Origin: Rhodococcus sp. OK302
Lineage (GTDB): Bacteria > Actinomycetota > Actinomycetes > Mycobacteriales > Mycobacteriaceae
Assembly: GCF_002245895.1 (NCBI RefSeq)
Contig: NZ_NPJZ01000001.1
Location: 682,001 to 746,000, forward strand
DNA length: 64,000 nucleotides
Reading direction: 5' to 3'
This document shows, piece by piece, positions 44,147-52,677 of the stretch (position 1 is its first letter; the number at the start of each line of letters is the position of its first letter). The notes beneath the pieces are model-generated. The model searched no databases, was not told the DNA's origin, and worked only from the letters and a program-made list of their open reading frames with translations. Both the position numbers and the translations under genes were made by a program.

Positions 44147-46359
44147 GCACCCACCCCCAGGATTGCGGCAACGACACCCAGAGCCGCTCGCCCTCTTCGT
44201 GCATCGGTCTCCACTGCCGACTCCACCAGCCGACCACCACGCACTGCCTGCCCGATCGCACGTCGCTCCGCTGCCTCGAATGCACCGAACGTTCGCCGCA
44301 GAAGTGGCAGTGTGTCGATGAAATCCTGCTCGCGGAGTTCACGCACCCAACTGTCGATCAAGTCCAGTAGCGCCCGATCATGTACGAGGACCAAACCTCC
44401 CCCGCCGAGGAACCCGTCCACCCAGCCCGCCTTGTCAGTGGCAGCACTGCCGATGGACAGCGATCGCGACAAACGCTCCGCCGCATCGGTTTCCGTGATC
44501 GAACCAGCATCACGAAGCAGTCGAACCATCCGTCCCACCAACATCCCGTTGACATCGTCACGGTCGATCACACTCCGCATCGCACCGAGCCAACGCGCAG
44601 TCGACTCGGCGTCGTTGCGCATCATCACGGCGCCGTGAACGTTGTCGACGAGAGCACGAAACTCCGCAGCACTGGCATCGTCCATGCCGGTCACAGCTAC
44701 GGGCAGTCCTGTACAGATACGGATCAGCAATCCGTCGCCGACGTCGACGAGCGCCGAGACGTCGGTACCCCGTACGTCGCCGTACCGCAGGGTTCGCGTC
44801 AGCGGCGGCAGCGCCGCCATCAGGTGTGACACATCATGGTCGAGAGCTGCAACAGTTTTCACACTCGTCAGCACTTCCGATAGTGCTTCGGGAAGATTCG
44901 CGAGGAGCGAGCATTCTAACAGCCCGATCAACTCTGCCAACGTAATTCCCGGCGTTTTCACCTGCGACACCACTCTGGCCGCGGCGCCGCCGGATACCGT
45001 CGTACCCCACAGGGATGCCTCGATCACCGACACCGAGAATTCCGGCTTCCATTGAAGTTCCCACGTTTCGCGGAAGGTGCCGGTGGATTGAATGTCACTA
45101 TCCGCCGGCCGACCCCAACCGATGTCGAGAATGCTCAATCGGTGAAGGAAATGCGAGCGCTCGATGTCGATATCGCGACGAAGATCAAGATCCAGATTCT
45201 TTGCGCCAGCTTGCTGTTTGAGTCGCAGGGTCTTTGCCCGCGCCCGCAGATCCGCTTCCAACGGAACAGTCGGCGTTTCTTCCGGCACAGCACCCAAGGC
45301 TTCGCCGACCACTAACTTTCTCGTGACCAGATCCAGCAGGACGTCGTTGCCCTCGCACATCACCGAGCGCGTCGCTTCGGTCACTTCCGACAAGCCTGCC
45401 AACGGTCGGGACCGTAACGCAGCCAGCGCATCGGCCAATCGCACTGCTTCGATAACGTGCGCACTCGAAATCGGCAAATCCTCCGCGCGCAGCACTCGTG
45501 CGACTTTTGTAAGCCACCGTGCAATGGTGTTGTCCGTGGCAGTAAAGAGGTGGTGATACCAACCGGGAGAAGTGATTCCGGCTCCGTAGCCCGACACCGA
45601 CGCAAGTCGCGAATGCGTCCAGGGAACCCACGTCAACGAAGTCTTGATCTTGGCCATTCCCTTGAGGATTCGCGCATCCACCGTGGCCGGACCGAGCGGA
45701 CCCACCAGAGCCGGCGCATGCCACGCCCCGCACACGATTGCTACACGTTGCGCACCGTCCTTGAGCGTCTTGCGGAGCACCTGACGCATGTACGCTTCGC
45801 GGTGGGCAGTTTCCTCGTCGATCGGCACGGTTTCACGCAGAGCAATCATGGCATCGGTGATCGCATCAAAGACTTCGAAACCGGAAGCATGTGTGCCAGA
45901 ATCTGATTCGACAACCGAATCCCACCAACGCTCGGTATCGTCATACCCCGCTGCAGCCGCCAACTCTGCCAACGGATCGCCCTCACGCGTAGTGCGCGCG
46001 TCCGACTCCGCCAGCAGATTGAACGCGGGTAGATCACAGAAACGTGCTGCAGCACCGTTGTGCGCAGCCCACTGCAATGCCTGCCATTCCGGGGAGAACA
46101 CAGAAAAGGGCCAGAACGCAGCCTTCGACGGTTCACCAGTGACGTACGCGAGCAACGCAACCGGCGGCGCCATCGAGTCCGACGCCGCCAGCATCACCAA
46201 CGGATCCGCATCCGAAGGCCCTTCGATGAGCACGACGTCCGGCAAAAACTCGTCGAGCGCACGCCGGACCGCCCGAGCCGAACCAGGTCCGTGGTGCCGG
46301 ATTCCGAAGACCCGAACCCTGCTGTCTCGCAAGGCCCGATCATGGATGGGCAGGCTCAC
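44143..46359 (-). CDS. DUF5682 protein with TIKI/TraB-like motifs
   Basis: A 738-residue protein of the DUF5682 family (function undescribed). The N-terminus reads FGIRHHGPGSARAVRRAL (H22, H23, S27), then PDVVLIEGP with E46, later an EAYMRQVL helix and VAIVCGAWHAPAL with H214. This order (Gly-His, Ser, P-D-x-V-x-x-E, R-x-x-M, G-x-H) closely follows the TIKI/TraB/EreA superfamily of putative metal-dependent hydrolases. The remaining ~500 residues are helical and unassigned. It lies between MoxR (overlap 4 bp) and VWA (overlap 4 bp), so it is an obligate part of the system. Confidence 0.8.
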   Translation of the reverse strand: MSLPIHDRALRDSRVRVFGIRHHGPGSARAVRRALDEFLPDVVLIEGPSDADPLVMLAASDSMAPPVALLAYVTGEPSKAAFWPFSVFSPEWQALQWAAHNGAAARFCDLPAFNLLAESDARTTREGDPLAELAAAAGYDDTERWWDSVVESDSGTHASGFEVFDAITDAMIALRETVPIDEETAHREAYMRQVLRKTLKDGAQRVAIVCGAWHAPALVGPLGPATVDARILKGMAKIKTSLTWVPWTHSRLASVSGYGAGITSPGWYHHLFTATDNTIARWLTKVARVLRAEDLPISSAHVIEAVRLADALAALRSRPLAGLSEVTEATRSVMCEGNDVLLDLVTRKLVVGEALGAVPEETPTVPLEADLRARAKTLRLKQQAGAKNLDLDLRRDIDIERSHFLHRLSILDIGWGRPADSDIQSTGTFRETWELQWKPEFSVSVIEASLWGTTVSGGAAARVVSQVKTPGITLAELIGLLECSLLANLPEALSEVLTSVKTVAALDHDVSHLMAALPPLTRTLRYGDVRGTDVSALVDVGDGLLIRICTGLPVAVTGMDDASAAEFRALVDNVHGAVMMRNDAESTARWLGAMRSVIDRDDVNGMLVGRMVRLLRDAGSITETDAAERLSRSLSIGSAATDKAGWVDGFLGGGGLVLVHDRALLDLIDSWVRELREQDFIDTLPLLRRTFGAFEAAERRAIGQAVRGGRLVESAVETDARRGRAALGVVAAILGVGA

Positions 46360-47456
46360 CCGGTTACCTCACGGCACGCCCGGTAGAAGTCGGACCAGTC
46401 GCCCCGTTCACGAACCACGGCTTCGAGGTACTCGTTCCAGACCACCTTGTCGGCAACCGGATCCTTGACGACCGTGCCCAAGATGCCCGCTGCCACGTCG
46501 GAGGCTCGCAGCACACCGTCTCCAAAATGTGCCGACAACGCGAGCCCGTTGGTGATCACGGAAATAGCTTCAGCCGTAGACAATGTGCCGGAAGGAGATT
46601 TGAGCTTGGTTCGGCCATCAGACGTAGTGCCGGAACGTAGTTCACGGAACACAGTGACTACGCGCCTGATTTCGTCGGCGGCAGCCGGCACTGCCGGAAG
46701 CTCCAGTGCAGCACCCAACTGCTCGACGCGTCGGGCCACGATGGCAACCTCGTCTTCCTCACTGGCCGGCAACGGCAGCACGACGGTATTGAACCGTCGA
46801 CGCAGAGCGGAGGAGAGATCGTTGACCCCACGATCTCGATCATTTGCTGTAGCAATGAGGTTGAAGCCTTTGGACGCCTGCACTTCGGTGCCCAGTTCGG
46901 GGACCGGCAACGTCTTCTCGGAGAGAATGGTGATGAGCGCATCCTGTACGTCGGCCGGGATGCGAGTCAGTTCCTCGATGCGAGCGATCTTGCCGGTTTC
47001 CATTGCCGTCATCACCGGCGAAGGCACCATTGCGCCGGCAGTCGGCCCCTCGGACAGGAGCCGCGCGTAGTTCCAGCCGTATCGGATCGCCTCTTCCGGC
47101 GTGCCCGACGTGCCCTGAACCAGGAGCGTCGAGGCGCCGGAAATTGCAGCCGAAAGATGTTCGGAAACCCAAGTTTTGGCTGTTCCGGGAACACCGAGGA
47201 GGAGAAGTGCGCGGTCGGTCGCAAGAGTTGCGACGGCCACCTCCATGAGCCGACGGGGACCGACATACTTGGGCGAAATGACGGTACCGTCGTCCAAGGT
47301 TCCGCCGAGCACGTACGTGACCACAGCCCACGGTGAAAGGTTCCATGACGGCGGGCGCGGGCGCGTGTCGGCGGCCGCCAGTGCAGCAAGTTCGTGCGCG
47401 TACTCCTGCTCGGCATGCGGACGCATCAACGAGGTCGGGTCGGTTGTAGCCGTCAT
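46356..47456 (-). CDS. MoxR-family AAA+ ATPase
   Basis: A 366-residue AAA+ ATPase. Walker A GVPGTAKT is at residues 88-95, the Walker B region reads IARIEELTR (157-165), sensor 1 is N205 in ATANDRDRG, and arginines RRRF (219-222) follow. In Walker B the usual Asp-Glu is Glu-Glu. ATG 47456 overlaps the upstream stop (ATGA); a longer frame to 47720 is inside the neighbouring gene. It likely uses ATP to remodel a target with the VWA protein. Confidence 0.88.
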   Translation of the reverse strand: MTATTDPTSLMRPHAEQEYAHELAALAAADTRPRPPSWNLSPWAVVTYVLGGTLDDGTVISPKYVGPRRLMEVAVATLATDRALLLLGVPGTAKTWVSEHLSAAISGASTLLVQGTSGTPEEAIRYGWNYARLLSEGPTAGAMVPSPVMTAMETGKIARIEELTRIPADVQDALITILSEKTLPVPELGTEVQASKGFNLIATANDRDRGVNDLSSALRRRFNTVVLPLPASEEDEVAIVARRVEQLGAALELPAVPAAADEIRRVVTVFRELRSGTTSDGRTKLKSPSGTLSTAEAISVITNGLALSAHFGDGVLRASDVAAGILGTVVKDPVADKVVWNEYLEAVVRERGDWSDFYRACREVTG

Positions 47457-48925
47457 GTGAGCTCCTCGAGCAGGGTCTTGCGGTGGACAATTGTGGTGGC
47501 AACCTTGATGAAAGATTGTTGCCAGTCGATATCTCGAGCGCGCTCGGCCGCCCGGTTCAGCAAAGGCACTGCGCTGTAAGGAAAGTTTGCCTGCGCAAGA
47601 CGCAGCGAGGCTGCATACTTGTAGCGCGAGAACTCGTTGGCGCGGGCGCCGCCGTCCGCGCGTCGGGCCGCCACTCGTTCCCACTGCGCAATGACGGACG
47701 CGGTGATGTCCGCGGGCCACGGGCGAGGAAGAGCCTCATAGATTGCCGCCCGGTCCGGATGGAGCACATTGGCGTCGCCGGTTCCGGACAGTAGGAGGTC
47801 GGCCAACGCGCGTCCGGGGATCAAAGGGAGCAAGCGCCTGTCGGTCGACAAGCCGCGGACAGTGAAGATCGCCTCGGCCCACTCCGAGTTATGCTGCAAC
47901 ACAGCTGCAGTGGACCACGCGTCATGCAGTATTGGTTCCCAGACTCCGTCGGTGATCGAACTCAACACCGCGGCAGGTTCACCGATCATGGTGTTCCACA
48001 GCGTCAACGGCGCCGCGGCAATTGCCTGCCGCATATACTCGGCCCGGTAGTCGGTGTGCGGGTTCGGCCGGTCTTCGATACCGTCACGACGGGCTGCAGT
48101 GTCAATTTCGTCGGGAACATCAACGACGATCCCGCCCTGTTCCACGTGAACCCATGTTTGCACTCGCTGAGCCATCCGCTCCGCACACTGCGACCCCGGC
48201 AGTCGCCGCAGCATGTTGACCGCTTCGCGTCGTACATCTTTCCGTTTGTCGTCAAGAGCATGTTCGAGGAGCGGAATATCGTCAGCAGACAATCCAGCGG
48301 CCAGCGCTGCGAGAAATGCTGCTTTGTGTTCTCCCCGTTCGGTTTCCCAGGTTTGCGACAACTCGGCCAAGGCCAGGGCGGGATCACTTCGACGAGCATC
48401 GGCCAACCACTGGAGTCGCTCTGCGGGAGTGCCGTGACGCCAAAGTCCCGGGCCGGCATCGCGGTGGCGGATCAGCATGGACCACTCCGGATTTCGGGCA
48501 GCCAACCACTGCCCACGCTCACCGACAATGCGCAGAATGTTCTCACGATACAGCTCATTGGCACGGGCGTAGGAAAGGAGCTCTGCCACAAGATGATCCG
48601 GCGCCCGAAAGTTGCGCTCGATCGCCAATGCGAACCAGTCGTCAAGCAGCGTGGCCTTGGCCGCGAGCATAGACACCAAATGCGCCGACGACGATTCGGG
48701 GAGCGTCAATCTCGGATCATCCCGGGCGGGCGGAGGCACTTCCGCTGTGGTGGAACCCGCTCCCCCGGCACGGTAGGCACGCTCGAGAGCTGCAGCGGTG
48801 AGGAGAACTGCAGCAGAGTCTCCGTCGCACGTTTCCGCCGCGCCGCGTACGTCGGCGGGAAGATCTTCGAAAGCTACAGCCGTGCGCGAGGTTCCGAGCA
48901 GAGCCGTCGACATCAAGCTGCTCAC
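47453..48925 (-). CDS. DUF5691 protein, HEAT-like helical repeats
   Basis: A 490-residue mostly helical protein. Around residues 210-260 it has HEAT-like repeats (DDIPLLEHALDDKRKDVRRE, NMLRRLPGSQCAERM), so it may be a scaffold. The DUF5691 family has no known reaction. GTG 48925 is chosen because its GTGA overlaps the SWIM gene stop; ATG 48913 is an alternative. It overlaps MoxR by 4 bp, placing it inside the translationally coupled operon. Confidence 0.78.
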   Translation of the reverse strand: MSSLMSTALLGTSRTAVAFEDLPADVRGAAETCDGDSAAVLLTAAALERAYRAGGAGSTTAEVPPPARDDPRLTLPESSSAHLVSMLAAKATLLDDWFALAIERNFRAPDHLVAELLSYARANELYRENILRIVGERGQWLAARNPEWSMLIRHRDAGPGLWRHGTPAERLQWLADARRSDPALALAELSQTWETERGEHKAAFLAALAAGLSADDIPLLEHALDDKRKDVRREAVNMLRRLPGSQCAERMAQRVQTWVHVEQGGIVVDVPDEIDTAARRDGIEDRPNPHTDYRAEYMRQAIAAAPLTLWNTMIGEPAAVLSSITDGVWEPILHDAWSTAAVLQHNSEWAEAIFTVRGLSTDRRLLPLIPGRALADLLLSGTGDANVLHPDRAAIYEALPRPWPADITASVIAQWERVAARRADGGARANEFSRYKYAASLRLAQANFPYSAVPLLNRAAERARDIDWQQSFIKVATTIVHRKTLLEELT

Positions 48926-50223
48926 AGCGCGATCACCTGGCCGCTCGCGAATACCGAAATCGGGCTGACGGCACAGGCATTCCACGTACCGCACACTGTC
49001 ACCGGATAACCTCCGGAAATACCGAGCAGGGTCCAGAGCGAATCGCCTTCCGCGGGAAGCGCCGCACCGGTTTCATCGACCAGGAACCACGAGCCGTCGA
49101 CGTACGACGGTGTTACCGCGCTGATCATCATCGGCCAGGATCGCAGCCACGGATCAGCACTCACCGCATCGGCATAACTCTGCAAGGTGCCGTCGATGCT
49201 GCCGCGTGGCACCGTCGTGAACGGCTCCGCTTCACTGTGCAAGTTTCCCAGTCGCGCCCGCAGTGCCGCCGCACCGGGATAAAAATGGAGATCGGCGTCA
49301 ATCTGATATCCGACAACGGGCGGGACAACTCCGGAGAAGTTGGGGGAACCGTGCGAAAAGTCGAGCAGTACAGCCCATTGGCCGGTAACTCGACCAAGCA
49401 ACCAGACAGTACGGGTGAAGAGCCGTTTTTCCTCGGTGACCCGAGTGCCCATCACCATCCAGTGATCGCGAACGGGTGGGCGCTCCATGACGCTGTCGGT
49501 GCCGACCGGATAGCCCACCTGCGCGCGTACCGAATCTTGAAGGGATTCAGGAAGTTCGGCAATCTTCTGATGCGCGGCGACCAGGAGATGCAGGCGCGCG
49601 AGTTCGTCGAGCACTTTTTCAGGCCAGTTCTCGTTCGACGCCACGATGCCCGCCAAAGTACGCAGCGTTCCCGCGACCCCGGGGGCTTGGGCGTCGACCA
49701 TACGCGCGGCTACCGCGTCCAACGCCTCCCACGATTTGTCCATCGCTGCCAGCCCGCCCCGGATCTGGTCGGTGATCCACAGGTCGAGTTCGACGAGTCC
49801 ACCGGCCACTCGCTCGGCACGTTTCTGAGCGGTGGAAGGGTCGACAATTTTCGTCGCGGCCGGTCGAGTGGTTACCGCCTTCTCTTCCCGACGGTCCAGC
49901 CACTCGGCGGCAAAATCGGCAGGCTCCGATGCCGTCGGCACACGCCCTTCGGACCATTCGACGAGCAGACCCAAGGTGTGCTTGCACGGGAACTTACGAC
50001 TAGGGCACGAGCACTTGTACGCGGGGCCACTCAAGTCGACTATTGCCTGGTAAGGCTTGGACCCGCTGCCCTGGCACAGGCCCCAGAGACTGTTCTCGTG
50101 GTGACCGGTGAGCGTCCAGGATCCTGCCAGTTTCCTCGCAGCAGCCAACGAGGTGACGTCGGGAGCTACCGATGCCACCTGCCCAGCCGTCCACGGAGAA
50201 GTCACTCGAATACCGTAGGGCAA
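48922..50223 (-). CDS. SWIM zinc finger protein
   Basis: A 433-residue protein. The SWIM motif C71-x-C73...C80-x-H82 (KCSCPSRKFPCKHTLGLL) lies in the N-terminal part and follows a strand YQAIVDLSGPAY, as is standard. The helical rest is unassigned. SWIM domains bind DNA or protein partners. ATG 50223 or GTG 50205 are possible starts. It is the first of the five tightly coupled genes and follows the TetR gene by 22 bp. Confidence 0.83.
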   Translation of the reverse strand: MPYGIRVTSPWTAGQVASVAPDVTSLAAARKLAGSWTLTGHHENSLWGLCQGSGSKPYQAIVDLSGPAYKCSCPSRKFPCKHTLGLLVEWSEGRVPTASEPADFAAEWLDRREEKAVTTRPAATKIVDPSTAQKRAERVAGGLVELDLWITDQIRGGLAAMDKSWEALDAVAARMVDAQAPGVAGTLRTLAGIVASNENWPEKVLDELARLHLLVAAHQKIAELPESLQDSVRAQVGYPVGTDSVMERPPVRDHWMVMGTRVTEEKRLFTRTVWLLGRVTGQWAVLLDFSHGSPNFSGVVPPVVGYQIDADLHFYPGAAALRARLGNLHSEAEPFTTVPRGSIDGTLQSYADAVSADPWLRSWPMMISAVTPSYVDGSWFLVDETGAALPAEGDSLWTLLGISGGYPVTVCGTWNACAVSPISVFASGQVIAL

Positions 50224-50245
50224 CCTGCCGACACCGACACCGGTC

Positions 50246-50833
50246 TCACTTCAAGATCCCGTGCAACAGCAGGTCTGTCAGCGACGTGGCGATGCTTTCG
50301 AGGTCGTCCACGTTGCGGATCGACAGCGCGAAAATCGCAGTACCGGCCATTACGTCGAGCAGCGTAGTTGCCTTGATTTCCGGACGCACTTGCCCAGTCC
50401 GAGTCCAGTCAGCGAGGCTCTGGGTAAGTTTCTCGCGCACTCCCGCCTGCAAACGCTCGTCCAGCATCTTCTGCAGAGTCGGATCTGCCCGCATCTCGCT
50501 CATCAGGCCGGGGATAGCTTCACGGACCACCGGGTCGCCGAAAAGGGCGATGGTACCGAAAACCAGTCTCCTGACCTCATTTTCGATCTGATCTTCGGAG
50601 ATCCATTCGGGTGTCAACGGGGGGAACACGGCCTCGTGCACGATATGGGCCTTCGACGGCCAACGCCGGTAGACGGCTGGGCGACCGACACCTGCCGCCG
50701 AAGCGATGCCGTGGATCGTCATGCCGGAATAACCCACTTCGACCAGCAGTCGACGAGTCGCGGCCAGGACCGCCGCGTCGACAGCCGGGTCTTGATGGGG
50801 CCCCAGCTTGTGGGTAGTACGTCCTTGCGCCAC
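50246..50833 (-). CDS. TetR family regulator upstream of the SWIM-MoxR operon
   Basis: A 195-residue TetR protein. Helix-turn-helix: IHGIASAAGVGRPAVYRRWP, near residues 40-59. I choose GTG 50833, with AAGGGGGAG 5 bp upstream, over ATG 50851. It lies on the same strand 22 bp before the SWIM gene, so it may head the operon, and is divergent from a secreted beta-propeller gene, which it may control instead. GTTACA (50865-50870) and TGTAAC (50896-50901) in the divergent region are a weak candidate dyad. Confidence 0.83.
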   Translation of the reverse strand: MAQGRTTHKLGPHQDPAVDAAVLAATRRLLVEVGYSGMTIHGIASAAGVGRPAVYRRWPSKAHIVHEAVFPPLTPEWISEDQIENEVRRLVFGTIALFGDPVVREAIPGLMSEMRADPTLQKMLDERLQAGVREKLTQSLADWTRTGQVRPEIKATTLLDVMAGTAIFALSIRNVDDLESIATSLTDLLLHGILK

Positions 50834-50926
50834 GAAACTCCCCCTTGACATCTATGCGACTGAGGTTACATGCTTCGCAATAAGGCGATGCACTGTGTAA
50901 CGCCTAACTTCACTGGAGGCTCTGAG

Positions 50927-52609
50927 TTGTCGAAACCGAGATGGATCACGCGCCGATCCGCGACTGCCCTCGCCTGCATCACACTCGCGAGTGGCGGAGT
51001 TCTGATACAACAGGCCAGCGCAGCACCGGCCGGGATCGACGCGTACTACGCACAGACTGGCTGGGCGACCCTGCACGGCGATGCCGGCAACCGCAAAACT
51101 GTGCCGGTTTCACCGAGCGATCAGTACCAGTCCACCTGGTCTGGGCTCGACAACGCGTCGGTGCTCACAGCTCCGGTGATCGGTCCCGACGGGACGACGT
51201 ACGTCACCACCGGTCTCGCGCCTGGCCAGTCCAATCTGTACGCCTACGCACCCGACGGAAAACTGAAATGGAAGTCCGCCGAATGGCAGAATTCTGACGA
51301 CTTCGACAGCTGCGCCGTCCTGCAGAGCCCGTTGGTGGCCCGCAATGGCGACCTGTATGTCAGTGACTGCAACCAACTTTGGGCGTTCCACCCGAACGGC
51401 CAGGTGAAATGGAAGGTCGCGCTGCCCGATGCTTCCCCCGGATCCCCGTGGCAAGAAGGCACCCGCGCGACCCCGTTCCGGCCACTGGTTACCGCCCAAT
51501 TCCTCGCGGACGGCTCGGTCATGGGCATCACGACCTGGAACAAGGTCGTCGTAGTCGATCCCGATACCGGAGCGCTGCGAGCACCCGTGACACAGCTGCC
51601 GGCAACCGCATCGCTGCCGGCTGACCAGCCGAAACCGCCGACACTCCTCGGCAGCGGCTTGCTTGATCCCGAGCTCACGATCCCCACCTGGGAATTGTTC
51701 TGGGGTGGCACCATGCCGCAGGCCAACACTCCGTCGGTATCGAACAAGACCGGCCGAATCTTTGCGGTCTCCTCGGACACGACACAGGGCTACGTCTACG
51801 GGATCGACTACGTACCGGGCACTGGTGGATCACTGGGCACAATCGCACTTGCCTTCAGCGCAGCCGTCGGCTCCGGCAGCAGTTCCAGTCCGACGATCTC
51901 CACCGACGGAAATGCTGTCTACGTCACGGATAATGCCGGAATCCTTTATGCGGCAGGGACTGACGACGGTTCCGTCCGCTGCAGCGTGGACGCCGACAGC
52001 AAGGGCGGCTCGCCTACCGCAGGCCCCGACGGCAACATTTACCTGCTCGGCGATCAGGGCACGAGCATGACGTCCTACAACTCACAGTGCCAGCAGCGTT
52101 GGAGTGCCGACTTCTCAGCACTCGCGAAGGAAGTCCTTCCGATCAGCCCGACGGTCGGAGAACCCACCTGGATTGTCGGCGGACCGCCAACCCTTACCAA
52201 TGACGGCTTGCTCGCACCCATCTCGCTCGGCTACCACGTTCCACTGGGGCCCAACGCTGCTCCGTTCGTAGCGACGGACTTCCGGCTCGCGAAGATCGAC
52301 CCCGCCACCGGTTCGATCGAAAAAGTCCTCGCGCCCCAATCTGGCGAGAGCGACGGATTCACTGTCCCCAACACTCTGAATCGTCTCATCGTCGTCGGCT
52401 ACGGCGCGATCGGAACCTCATCGATCGAACCGGCCCGCTCGGCAATCGACCCGCGACTGCCCGAGGGCCACAAAATGCCCCCGCTCCGCGGTGGTATCGA
52501 GGCCTTCCTTCCCATCGGCTCCCCGGGAGTCGGGTCTTCGGGAGTCGGGTCTTCGGGATCGATCGGTAGCTCCGACAGCGCCAGCGTAGGCAGCGTCTTC
52601 GGTAGCTGA
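50927..52609 (+). CDS. Secreted PQQ-type beta-propeller protein
   Basis: A 560-residue exported protein. A signal peptide (SATALACITLASGGVLI, cleavage after QASA) is followed by repeated propeller blades such as DGTTYVTTG, DGKLKWK, NGDLYVSD, NGQVKWKV and DGNIYLLGD, typical of PQQ-binding-like repeats. The C-terminus is a Gly/Ser-rich tail. TTG 50927 is selected as start because GGAGG lies 7 bp upstream and it immediately precedes the basic part of the signal peptide; ATG 50870 would add 19 residues. Ligand unknown. Confidence 0.8.
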   Translation: MSKPRWITRRSATALACITLASGGVLIQQASAAPAGIDAYYAQTGWATLHGDAGNRKTVPVSPSDQYQSTWSGLDNASVLTAPVIGPDGTTYVTTGLAPGQSNLYAYAPDGKLKWKSAEWQNSDDFDSCAVLQSPLVARNGDLYVSDCNQLWAFHPNGQVKWKVALPDASPGSPWQEGTRATPFRPLVTAQFLADGSVMGITTWNKVVVVDPDTGALRAPVTQLPATASLPADQPKPPTLLGSGLLDPELTIPTWELFWGGTMPQANTPSVSNKTGRIFAVSSDTTQGYVYGIDYVPGTGGSLGTIALAFSAAVGSGSSSSPTISTDGNAVYVTDNAGILYAAGTDDGSVRCSVDADSKGGSPTAGPDGNIYLLGDQGTSMTSYNSQCQQRWSADFSALAKEVLPISPTVGEPTWIVGGPPTLTNDGLLAPISLGYHVPLGPNAAPFVATDFRLAKIDPATGSIEKVLAPQSGESDGFTVPNTLNRLIVVGYGAIGTSSIEPARSAIDPRLPEGHKMPPLRGGIEAFLPIGSPGVGSSGVGSSGSIGSSDSASVGSVFGS

Positions 52610-52624
52610 CGCTTCGCACAGCGT

Positions 52625-52665
52625 CCGAGCAGACCCCGCAGTCACATCGACTGCGGGGTCCTCGG
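52625..52665. terminator. Hairpin between convergent genes
   Basis: Perfect 11-bp arms (52632-52642 and 52650-52660) enclose a 7-nt loop CACATCG; the stem continues with CCGAG/CTCGG outside a 2-nt bulge. It lies between the stop of the propeller gene and the stop of the PaaK-like gene, so it can serve both. Confidence 0.8.
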
Positions 52666-52677
52666 CTTCGAGTGCCC

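Noticed and set aside
42983..46359. Magnesium/cobalt chelatase or nitric oxide reductase maturation reading of the MoxR-VWA genes
   Set aside because: No chelatase H subunit, nor norB/norC or cbbL/S genes accompany them, and the SWIM, DUF5691 and DUF5682 partners are absent from those systems.
47891..50367. Two long plus-strand frames (372 and 376 codons)
   Set aside because: Antisense to the DUF5691 and SWIM genes, which are supported by motifs and by start-stop overlaps.
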